DNA from: Candidatus Blautia stercorigallinarum
GTDB taxonomy: Bacteria > Bacillota > Clostridia > Lachnospirales > Lachnospiraceae
Direction of reading: 5' to 3'
Length of the DNA stretch: 53,407 bases
Assembly (NCBI GenBank): GCA_019112785.1
Contig: DXIQ01000005.1
Coordinates: 1 to 53,407 of the forward strand
Shown here: positions 1-6,802 of the stretch, one piece after another
Numbering within the stretch: the stretch's first letter is position 1
Layout of the letters: the number at the start of each line of letters is the position of its first letter
Position numbers and translations under genes: made by a program
Notes under the pieces: generated by a model
Seen by the model: the letters and a program-made list of their open reading frames with translations, nothing else
Database searches by the model: none
What the model was told of the DNA's origin: nothing

Positions 1-258
1 CTTGCATTCTTCGATGGAATATTTTCTTTCTTCCTCACACAAAGTAAAGCCAATAAACTCTAAGCTTAATTTACCGCTGTAGTCAGCGATAGGAGATATG
101 TCTTCAAAAACTTCATTCAGTCCTTCGTCCAAAAACCACTGATAAGAATCTTTCTGTACCTCGATCAGGTTCGGCATTTCCAGAACTTCCTTCTGGCGCT
201 GGTATGTCATTCTCATACTCTTGCCACTAGTTACGGAACGGATTCTGTTTTTCTCCAT
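1..258 (-). CDS. rpoB: RNA polymerase beta subunit, N-terminal 86 codons (partial)
   Basis: This is the first 86 codons of the beta subunit, cut by the left edge of the window. The visible protein starts MEKNRIRSV and continues with a [15 protein letters not shown] stretch and [14 protein letters not shown], which match the conserved amino terminus of bacterial RpoB. The ATG at 258 is preceded by AAGGGGTG on the minus strand. A consensus promoter lies about 95 bases upstream, so rpoB is transcribed independently of rplJ-rplL here, with a CstA-family gene and two terminators between them. rpoC should follow outside the window. Confidence 0.93.
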   Translation of the reverse strand, partial: MEKNRIRSVTSGKSMRMTYQRQKEVLEMPNLIEVQKDSYQWFLDEGLNEVFEDISPIADYSGKLSLEFIGFTLCEEERKYSIEECK

Positions 259-351
259 TGACGTTTCACCCCTTGTATGTTTTAATTTATTTATGTGGAA
301 GTCTTTTATATTTGACCTCCAGGCATAACTTGCCATAATAGTGCATTTCTC

Positions 352-380
352 ACTATATCACAGTTCGTCAAGCATGTCAA
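352..380 (-). promoter_or_regulatory. rpoB promoter
   Basis: On the minus strand a perfect -35 TTGACA (375-380) is separated by 17 bases from the -10 TATAGT (352-357). It lies downstream of the cstA terminator and about 95 bases before the rpoB ATG. Confidence 0.85.
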
Positions 381-411
381 CAAGTTTTTTTCCAAAGTTT
401 TACACTTTTTC

Positions 412-460
412 AAAAGAAAAAGCCACCCGCAGGCCGTTCTTTCAACAGCCCACAGGCAGC
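412..460 (-). terminator. Intrinsic terminator of the cstA-family gene
   Basis: Downstream of the cstA stop, a 17-bp stem (444-460 with 422-438) containing several G:U pairs closes a 5-base loop. It is followed on the minus strand by a T-rich run (412-421). It insulates rpoB from cstA. Confidence 0.85.
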
Positions 461-491
461 TTTGTCTTTCCAGTTCAATCAACTTCTATTT

Positions 492-1961
492 TTAGAATTT
501 CTTTGCTAAAGCCTTTCTCTTGTTAGCATACCAGATAATAACGCCCACATAGATTGCTGCTGCGCAGATGCCAATGATGTAAGCTCCGGTCCATGGAATG
601 TTGAAACCGATCTTTGCATTTGCAATATATGTAATGGTTACAAATGCATACCATGCGCCTGGAATCAGAGGCATCCAAGCAAATTTGGCTTTTCCATTCT
701 CAAACATCCAGACAGAGATAGCCAAAAATGCGAACAGAGACAGGGTCTGGTTTGACCATGCGAAGTAACGCCACAGAATATTGAAGCCATTAGCATTCAT
801 TTTTGCGAATACCAGGATCACCGCTACTAATGCGAAGATCACTGCAGACAGTCCCAGACGTTTTGCCTTGGAAGTCTGATCAATATGGAAAGACTCCGCA
901 ATAGCAAGACGCAGAGAACGAAGGGCTGTATCTCCTGATGTAATAGGAAGAACAATAACACCTAACAGAGCGATAATGCCGCCTACAGGTCCAAGAATGT
1001 TCTTACATACAACACCGATAGTCGCTGTAGCCAGAGAAGCATCTGCAGCCTGAAGCCCCAGATTGTAAACACCCATAGCTCCTGCTGCCCATACCATAGC
1101 GATGAATCCTTCCAGAACCATCATGTTGTAGAATGTCATGCGGCCCTGTTTCTCGCTCTTCATAGTACGGGAAATAATAGCAGTCTGTGTAGAATGGAAT
1201 CCAGAAAGGATACCGCAGGCAACTGTGATAAAGAAAATCGGAATAAAATGATTTCCATTGAAGTAATCGCCATACGCCACTACACCGTTCCAGTTACCCC
1301 ACAGTTCTACAAGGGGATATCCCTTTACAAACAAGCCAATAAACACACCAATAGCTGAGAACAGCAGGATTGCTCCGAAAACAGGATAAATACGTCCGAT
1401 AATCTTATCAATAGGGAATACAGTAGCGATCAGATAGTAAACAAAGATCACACCATAAATCACCCATGTAGAAACAGAAGTAGCAGCTCCGTCAAATCCG
1501 AATACCTGTGTAGCTGCGATGTCGCCAGGTGTATAGATAAATACCGCGCCAACCAGAAGAAGCAGCAGACTGCAGAAAATCTGATATACCGTATACACGC
1601 CTTTATTGCTGTACTTACGGATAGTCTCAGGCATCTGAGAACCGCCGTCTCTTAAGCAGATCATTCCTGAAAAATAATCATGCATGGCACCGCCGATAAT
1701 ATTTCCGATTGGTATTGTGATAAAGGCGATAGGCCCGAACAGAATACCCTGGATAGGTCCAAGGATAGGACCGGTACCTGCAATGTTCAGCAGGTTGATC
1801 AAACTGTTTTTCCACTCTCTCATGGGAACAAAGTCTACACCATCCTGTTTGGTGTATGCTGGTGTCTTCCTGTCGTCAGGCCCGAATACTTTTTCACAGA
1901 ATTTACCGTAAAGGGCCGCACCTCCAAACAGAATAACAAGACCGATAATAAAGGTAATCAT
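492..1961 (-). CDS. cstA: CstA-family carbon-starvation transporter (short form)
   Basis: A 489-residue, highly hydrophobic protein with roughly a dozen membrane spans. It carries the CstA core, including NIAGTGPILGPIQG (about 58-71) and the GGAMHDYFSGMICLRDGG region, plus the later ILSGFHSTQTA segment. The length fits the short Firmicute form rather than the 700-residue Enterobacterial CstA. Family members import pyruvate or peptides during starvation; the substrate here cannot be read from sequence. The ATG at 1961 has a GGGAGGAA site 8 bases upstream. The gene has its own promoter and terminator although it sits between rplL and rpoB, normally adjacent genes. Confidence 0.88.
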   Translation of the reverse strand: MITFIIGLVILFGGAALYGKFCEKVFGPDDRKTPAYTKQDGVDFVPMREWKNSLINLLNIAGTGPILGPIQGILFGPIAFITIPIGNIIGGAMHDYFSGMICLRDGGSQMPETIRKYSNKGVYTVYQIFCSLLLLLVGAVFIYTPGDIAATQVFGFDGAATSVSTWVIYGVIFVYYLIATVFPIDKIIGRIYPVFGAILLFSAIGVFIGLFVKGYPLVELWGNWNGVVAYGDYFNGNHFIPIFFITVACGILSGFHSTQTAIISRTMKSEKQGRMTFYNMMVLEGFIAMVWAAGAMGVYNLGLQAADASLATATIGVVCKNILGPVGGIIALLGVIVLPITSGDTALRSLRLAIAESFHIDQTSKAKRLGLSAVIFALVAVILVFAKMNANGFNILWRYFAWSNQTLSLFAFLAISVWMFENGKAKFAWMPLIPGAWYAFVTITYIANAKIGFNIPWTGAYIIGICAAAIYVGVIIWYANKRKALAKKF

Positions 1962-2001
1962 GTCAATTCCTCCCTCTCGTAGAATTTTATTACACTAAAA
2001 T

Positions 2002-2030
2002 AGTATATCAACAAAGTTCTGAATTGTAAA
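2002..2030 (-). promoter_or_regulatory. cstA promoter
   Basis: On the minus strand TTTACA (2025-2030), a 17-base spacer and TATACT (2002-2007) lie 40 bases upstream of the cstA start, in a very AT-rich stretch that follows the rplL terminator. Confidence 0.75.
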
Positions 2031-2159
2031 GTTTTTATAATATAATAATTGGATATACTTTATATAATTTTTAGGAATATTTAATTTTTATAATATATCT
2101 TGCACAAATTGACACCTGCTTCTTCAATCCAAATTTATCAATCTTCATAAACTCCAGTA

Positions 2160-2192
2160 TAAAAAAAAACCGGGCAGATAATCTGCCCGGTC
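2160..2192 (-). terminator. rplJ-rplL operon terminator
   Basis: After the rplL stop, the minus strand carries a perfect GC-rich hairpin (CCGGGCAGA pairing with TCTGCCCGG, 2171-2191), directly followed by nine T residues. It ends the L10-L12 transcript before cstA. Confidence 0.92.
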
Positions 2193-2219
2193 CTCAGCAT
2201 AGGTAAAAATTTCTCTGAA

Positions 2220-2594
2220 TTATTTAAGAGTAACTTTAGCGCCTTCGCCTTCCAGTTTTGTTTTGATTTCTTCAGCCTCAGCCTTAGAAGCAGCCTCTTT
2301 CAGAACCTTAGGAGCTCCGTCTACAACTTCTTTAGCTTCTTTCAGACCTAAACCTGTTACTTCACGAACAACTTTGATGACTTTAACTTTGTTTGGTCCA
2401 ACTTCTGTCAGCTCAACATCAAACTCATCTTTCTCTTCTGCTGCTTCTCCAGCTCCGCCTGCTGCTGCAACTACAACGCCTGCTGCTGCAGATACACCAA
2501 ATTCTTCTTCACATGCTTTTACTAATTCATTTAACTCTAATACAGATAACTCTTTGATAGCTTCAATAAATTCAGCTGTTGTTAACTTTGCCAT
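2220..2594 (-). CDS. rplL: Large ribosomal subunit protein bL12 (L7/L12)
   Basis: A 124-residue acidic protein with the classic bL12 layout: an N-terminal dimerisation domain ([17 protein letters not shown]), an Ala/Gly hinge near residues 38-52, and a C-terminal domain containing [10 protein letters not shown] and [18 protein letters not shown] sequence that recruits translation GTPases. It is the last gene of the rplJ-rplL transcript and is followed by a strong terminator. The start has GGAGG nine bases upstream. A short hairpin lies in the 82-base gap to rplJ. Confidence 0.97.
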   Translation of the reverse strand: MAKLTTAEFIEAIKELSVLELNELVKACEEEFGVSAAAGVVVAAAGGAGEAAEEKDEFDVELTEVGPNKVKVIKVVREVTGLGLKEAKEVVDGAPKVLKEAASKAEAEEIKTKLEGEGAKVTLK

Positions 2595-2631
2595 TATTAT
2601 TTACCTCCGATTATTTTTTTCTTTTTATTGT

Positions 2632-2650
2632 GCCTGTATCATATACAGGC
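2632..2650 (-). promoter_or_regulatory. Small hairpin in the rplJ-rplL gap
   Basis: GCCTGTAT and ATACAGGC form a perfect 8-bp stem with a 3-base loop in the 82-base rplJ-rplL spacer. No T-run follows on the minus strand, so it is not a normal terminator; an RNA processing or stability role is possible. Confidence 0.5.
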
Positions 2651-2676
2651 TGTTTACTTTTCAAAATACCTGCTCA

Positions 2677-3162
2677 TTAAGCCTGCTGCTCAGCGATCTG
2701 ATTAAGCACACGAGCAAAGTTTGCGATAGGAGACTGGATGCTTCCAAGAAGTTTTCCGAGAAGTTCTTCTCTTGAAGGAATCTTGGACAGTGCTTCCATT
2801 CCTGCCTGATCGTAGTATGTGTCTTCTACGACACCGGCAACTAATTCCAGAGTAGGAACTGTCTTTGCATATTTAGCAAGGATTCTTGCAGGAGCTGTAG
2901 CATCTTCTGCACATACAGCCAGAGCGTTTGTTCCCTCTAAATGCTTGCACAGTTCTTCGCATGGCGTTCCTTTGAACGCAAAGTTCATCATAGTGTTTTT
3001 GTAAACTTTGTAGACAACACCAGCTTCTCTTAATTCCTTACGCATCTGAGTATCCTGCTCAACATTGATGCCTTTGTAGTTTACCAGCACTACAGATGCT
3101 GCATCTTTAATGCTGTTGGAAATCTCTTCTACGACAGGTTTTTTAAGTTCTACTTTTGCCAT
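2677..3162 (-). CDS. rplJ: Large ribosomal subunit protein uL10
   Basis: A 161-residue protein beginning MAKVELKKPVVEEI. It has the uL10 core (SVVLVNYKGINVEQ, then YKVYKNTMMNFAF) and a C-terminal helix ending LNQIAEQQA that carries L12 dimers. The length is at the short end of the family. The ATG at 3162 has an AAGGAGGTG site. Its mRNA leader contains the L10 autoregulatory element and attenuator. rplK and rplA do not precede it here; a DUF1002 gene does. Confidence 0.96.
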   Translation of the reverse strand: MAKVELKKPVVEEISNSIKDAASVVLVNYKGINVEQDTQMRKELREAGVVYKVYKNTMMNFAFKGTPCEELCKHLEGTNALAVCAEDATAPARILAKYAKTVPTLELVAGVVEDTYYDQAGMEALSKIPSREELLGKLLGSIQSPIANFARVLNQIAEQQA

Positions 3163-3179
3163 GAATTGTGCACCTCCTT

Positions 3180-3386
3180 ATTTTTTTAGGCTGCGCTGCT
3201 TCGGCCTGAGCTCCCTCTGGCCTCGAATAAGAAAAACCTCTTCGTCCGGAAGACAAAGAGGTATATATCAATCTTATATCCGCAAAAACCATCGGCTCTT
3301 GCTTCTGTAATTAAGAATGAACCTTTCCTCGGCAGGCGTTTTCATCATTATACCTTACGGCACCTGCTGTCTTCGGCAGCTAATCC
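3180..3386 (-). ncRNA. L10 leader (autoregulatory mRNA leader of rplJ-rplL)
   Basis: A roughly 200-base leader lies between the promoter and rplJ. It holds a GCTGCCGAAGACAGC hairpin near its 5' end, spaced stem segments, then a terminator hairpin (3231-3262) and a further hairpin just before the ribosome-binding site. This order matches the known L10 leader, in which excess L10-L12 complex binds the RNA and favours termination. The assignment rests on position and layout, not on a covariance search. Confidence 0.8.
3231..3262 (-). terminator. Attenuator terminator within the L10 leader
   Basis: ACCTCTTTGTC pairs with GACGAAGAGGT (11 bp, 5-base loop), followed by TTTTTCTT on the minus strand. 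It precedes rplJ, so it acts as a conditional terminator. Confidence 0.85.
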
Positions 3387-3392
3387 TTTGAT

Positions 3393-3421
3393 ACCATATC
3401 ATATACTTTTGTGCTTGTCAA
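3393..3421 (-). promoter_or_regulatory. rplJ-rplL promoter
   Basis: A perfect -35 TTGACA (3416-3421), a 17-base spacer and -10 TATGGT (3393-3398) on the minus strand, just after the stop codon of the DUF1002 gene. Confidence 0.85.
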
Positions 3422-3429
3422 GAATTATT

Positions 3430-4317
3430 TTAAGAAAATAATCCCCGGAAGAAATCCAGTATTTTCTCAAAGAACCCTTTCACCTGTTCCTCATCAATAT
3501 TCAGATTCAGATCCAATCCTGCAATCTGATCATAGAGATTACTTGCCTGTTCCTTCAAGCTGTCGATGTTCAGGTTCAGATCATCTATCTTTTTCATCAA
3601 ATCGATAATCGCCTGTCGGTCTTCCTCTGAAAGATTTACTTCCATCTCCTGGGCTGCCTGGTCTACCACATTGCCGATTTCTTCTGTAGTGGTGGCATTT
3701 CCCTCTACCACTTCGCCCTTTACTGCACCGATAAGCTGCTCTGCCTTTTCCTGGTCACCTACATTCTCTGCCACCTGTCCGGTAACTACCAGCTCATTAG
3801 TAGCCGTATCTGCATTTTCTTTCTTTACCTCTTCCCCTGTCATGTTCTCATAAGCTTTGATAGCGCCTACAAGAGCTGCCGTGCCGGAAATATTAAAAGG
3901 TCCTGCCACTTTAATGTCCGCATTTTCAATACCTGCAGTAGCTAATGCATTCTCATACATTCCCGGTGTACAGTAAGTAATATTGCTGGTTGTAACATTA
4001 ATGCCGCTGCCTTCCGCTGTTCCCTCAACCATTACGGAAGAAAGAGCTCTGGAGCCAATAATACTGCTGCTGAGATAAGAATCCAGATACTCATGCTCAT
4101 CTGCATTGGTGACTGTGGTCACCGTATAATTATTCAAATCTTCTTCGCTGATACCCAGAAGCCTGAGAACTGTTGCCCGCTCCTCCTGGTTCAGATCTGC
4201 CCCCAAAGCTACGTAAGGCGTATCTGTGTTTTTATTATCACTGGCCCCGTATGCGGTAACAGGAAGGGCCACTGCCATAATGCATGTTAATAGAATTGCC
4301 ATCCATCTTTTTTTCAT
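3430..4317 (-). CDS. Secreted DUF1002 family protein
   Basis: A 295-residue protein with a clear signal peptide (MKKRWMAILL...VTAYGA, cleavage likely near residue 26). The body resembles the Firmicute DUF1002 family: an ALGADLNQEERATVLRLLGI segment, then a beta-rich region with SSVMVEGTAEGSGINV, and a C-terminal third rich in short helices that repeat LNLNID. Function is unknown. The start at 4317 is chosen over an upstream in-frame ATG at 4383 because GAGGAG lies just before it and the signal peptide begins there. A TATAAT -10-like element lies at about 4366-4371 without a clear -35. Confidence 0.8.
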   Translation of the reverse strand: MKKRWMAILLTCIMAVALPVTAYGASDNKNTDTPYVALGADLNQEERATVLRLLGISEEDLNNYTVTTVTNADEHEYLDSYLSSSIIGSRALSSVMVEGTAEGSGINVTTSNITYCTPGMYENALATAGIENADIKVAGPFNISGTAALVGAIKAYENMTGEEVKKENADTATNELVVTGQVAENVGDQEKAEQLIGAVKGEVVEGNATTTEEIGNVVDQAAQEMEVNLSEEDRQAIIDLMKKIDDLNLNIDSLKEQASNLYDQIAGLDLNLNIDEEQVKGFFEKILDFFRGLFS

Positions 4318-4509
4318 AGTAACATCTCCTCTGTAAAGAGCTGATTTTTTGTAACGTTTTTTATTATAACACAGTTTTCTCAATTCTACATCTAAACTTT
4401 CTGTGAACTTCTCCCCTCTTTTGTATAGTCGCTAAACAAATTGTACTTGCCCTGGATTTCATATAAGTGTTATGATAAAGAAAAATTTTGTAAAAAGGAG
4501 GCTGTTTGT

Positions 4510-5676
4510 ATGCCTATCGCCAATCAGGAAATGATACGTGATAATAACCGGCGTCTGGTCCTGGAATATATCGTAAATAACCCTCCTGTTTCAAGAGCAG
4601 AGCTTTCCAAGCATCTGAAACTTACAAAAGCCACGATTTCTGCCATTGTCCAGGACCTGATCCAGCAGAATCTGATCCTGGAAATCGGCAGCGCAAAAAC
4701 CTCTCTTGGGCGCAAGCCGATCCTCCTGGAGTTTAACCAGCAGTATGGAGGGTCTCTGGCTATAGATGTGCGTCCCAGACAAATACTGGCTTTAATTTCT
4801 GATCTGAAGGGAGAAAACTGCCGGGTAAAGGAATATCCTTTCCATCCTGAGGACAGGCTTTTCCCACTCCTTACCGCCATTATTGAAGAGCACTTAAAGG
4901 AACAGGAGGAGTCAAAGAGAAAAATCTTGGGGATTTCTGTGGGCATTTATGGGGTTGTACAGAATAACAGAATTATATTTACCCCTTATTATCCATTGCC
5001 CGATCCGGAGCTGGGCAGCCTTCTGGAAGAAAGATTCCGTATTCCTGTAATCGTCGAAAATGAGGCCAATCTTTCTGTACTTGGAGAATCCGCCTTCCAC
5101 TATGGCTGTCGGAATATGATTCATATTAATGTCCATGATGGTATCGGAATGGGAATCCTCATCGATGGACATCTATATAAAGGAAAGGACGGCTATGCAG
5201 GCGAATTTGGCCATACTATCTTGTTTCCCGATGGAAAACTCTGTCCCTGTGGGAATCGTGGCTGTTTTGAACTCTATGCCTCAGAAAAAGCCATTTTGGA
5301 GGAATACGCCAGCCGGACAGGAAAAGAAACGGTTACCATAGATGAATTTCTTTCGGACTATAACCAGAAAGCTCCTGAAGCTTACAACATGATGGAGCTG
5401 TTTATAAAATATATGTCCATTGGGATCAACAACCTGATCAATACCTTTAATACGGACTTAATCGTGCTGAACAGTTCCTTTTCAAACTATATTCCTGACA
5501 TCAATTCCAGGATCGTGGAGTATCTGGCAAAACACCAAAACAGAGACTGTAGGATCATCTCTTCCCGCCTCCAGGATATCTCTGGCTTAATGGGCGGAAT
5601 ACGGCTTAGCTGCGAGCATTTCCTGGATATCCGCCATCTGAAAATACGAACAAGCCCCTTTGATCTGGAACGCTGA
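4510..5676 (+). CDS. ROK-family transcriptional regulator (XylR/Mlc/NagC type)
   Basis: A 388-residue protein with an N-terminal winged helix-turn-helix (residues about 8-60, PVSRAELSKHLKLTKATIS) followed by a ROK sugar-binding fold. The ROK zinc site is present: H235 and C245-x-C247-x4-C252 in GKLCPCGNRGC. Residues VHDGIGMGILIDG and GYAGEFGH match the ROK signature. Members repress sugar-use operons and respond to a sugar or sugar phosphate. The ATG at 4510 is chosen because AAAGGAGG lies just upstream. No sugar genes are adjacent, so its target is not evident. It is divergent from the DUF1002 gene. Confidence 0.88.
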   Translation: MPIANQEMIRDNNRRLVLEYIVNNPPVSRAELSKHLKLTKATISAIVQDLIQQNLILEIGSAKTSLGRKPILLEFNQQYGGSLAIDVRPRQILALISDLKGENCRVKEYPFHPEDRLFPLLTAIIEEHLKEQEESKRKILGISVGIYGVVQNNRIIFTPYYPLPDPELGSLLEERFRIPVIVENEANLSVLGESAFHYGCRNMIHINVHDGIGMGILIDGHLYKGKDGYAGEFGHTILFPDGKLCPCGNRGCFELYASEKAILEEYASRTGKETVTIDEFLSDYNQKAPEAYNMMELFIKYMSIGINNLINTFNTDLIVLNSSFSNYIPDINSRIVEYLAKHQNRDCRIISSRLQDISGLMGGIRLSCEHFLDIRHLKIRTSPFDLER

Positions 5677-5820
5677 AACCTCCATTTTGCCATTCATAAA
5701 TCTTTTTAATTTCGTTCATGAAAACTTCACAACTTACACATGATTTCAACATATTTAGCGGATATACTAAAACCATAAAAATAATAAGAACAAATTATTT
5801 TTATATTTTCTTTTTCATAT

Positions 5821-5840
5821 GTCGGCCCTGACGGGTCGGC
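5821..5840 (+). terminator. Possible terminator hairpin after the ROK gene
   Basis: GTCGGCCC and GGGTCGGC pair over 8 bp (two G:U pairs) around a TGAC loop and are followed by a pyrimidine-rich tract. It lies 145 bases after the ROK stop. The weak T-run makes the terminator call uncertain. Confidence 0.45.
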
Positions 5841-5865
5841 TCTCCTTCCTTTAATATTTATAGAG

Positions 5866-5898
5866 AAAGCCATCGCAGCAAAAACTGCGGTGGCTTTT
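5866..5898. terminator. Bidirectional terminator between the ROK gene and rsmA
   Basis: GCCATCGCAG (5869-5878) and CTGCGGTGGC (5885-5894) form a 10-bp stem. T-runs follow on both strands, so it can end both the plus-strand ROK transcript and the minus-strand rsmA transcript. Confidence 0.85.
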
Positions 5899-5909
5899 AC
5901 GTTATCTGC

Positions 5910-6788
5910 TTATTCATTTGTGATTTCCAGGAGACGGTTGGCTAAAGCAGCAAAGTTTTCCAGTGTCAGGGCCTCGCCTCTGACCCCGGCAGGAAAGCCG
6001 CAGTCAGACACTGCCTTCTCTATCTGCTCCTTTGTAAAATCCAGATCTCCGGCGTTCTTCAGTCCATTTACCAGAGTTTTTCTTCTCTGGTTAAAAGAAG
6101 CCCGGATGATCCTGAACATAAGGCTGGAATCTTTCACTTCTACCGGAGGCTTCTTATGTCTGGAAAGACGTATCACCGCACTTCCGACTTTTGGCCTGGG
6201 CATAAAGCAATTCGGCGGTACATTGGCCACAATATAGGGGCTGGCATAGTACTGAACCGCCAGCGACAAGGCTCCATAGTCTTTGCTGCCCGGGCCTGTC
6301 TGCATCCTGTCTGCCACTTCTTTCTGTACCATAACCGTAATGGATTCTACAGGCACTTTTTCCTCAAACAACCCCATAATGATCGGCGTTGTAATATAAT
6401 ATGGCAGATTCGCCACAACTTTTATAGGTTTCCCCTGGTTGTGCTCCTCTGCCAATTTTCTGATATCTACCTTCAATATATCTTCATTCAGAATTGTTAC
6501 ATTCTTAAAGTCACTGAGGGTATCCTCCAGTATGGGGATCAGCGCCCTGTCAATCTCCACAGCAAAAACCTCTCTGGCTCTGGAAGCCAGGTACTGGGTC
6601 ATGGTCCCGATTCCGGGACCAATCTCCAGAACAAAGTCTTCTTCTGTTATTTCTGCTGCATTTATGATCTTATCCAGGACGTGGGTATCAATGAGGAAGT
6701 TCTGCCCATATTTTTTCTGAAAAACAAAGTCATACTTCTGAAGAACTTCTATGGTCTTCTTGGGATTTCCCAGATATGGGGCTGTCAT
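5910..6788 (-). CDS. rsmA: 16S rRNA (adenine1518-N6/adenine1519-N6)-dimethyltransferase
   Basis: A 292-residue SAM-dependent methyltransferase that dimethylates two adenines in the 3'-terminal helix of 16S rRNA during 30S maturation. The SAM-binding loop VLEIGPGIGTMT (about 53-64) and the catalytic motif NLPYY (127-131) are intact. The KKYGQNFL segment near the N terminus and the RASFNQRRKTL segment near residue 230 are typical of RsmA/KsgA. It starts 14 bases after the large TPR/ATPase gene ends, so the two are likely co-transcribed. Confidence 0.96.
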   Translation of the reverse strand: MTAPYLGNPKKTIEVLQKYDFVFQKKYGQNFLIDTHVLDKIINAAEITEEDFVLEIGPGIGTMTQYLASRAREVFAVEIDRALIPILEDTLSDFKNVTILNEDILKVDIRKLAEEHNQGKPIKVVANLPYYITTPIIMGLFEEKVPVESITVMVQKEVADRMQTGPGSKDYGALSLAVQYYASPYIVANVPPNCFMPRPKVGSAVIRLSRHKKPPVEVKDSSLMFRIIRASFNQRRKTLVNGLKNAGDLDFTKEQIEKAVSDCGFPAGVRGEALTLENFAALANRLLEITNE

Positions 6789-6802
6789 TCTATCTTCCTC
6801 CC

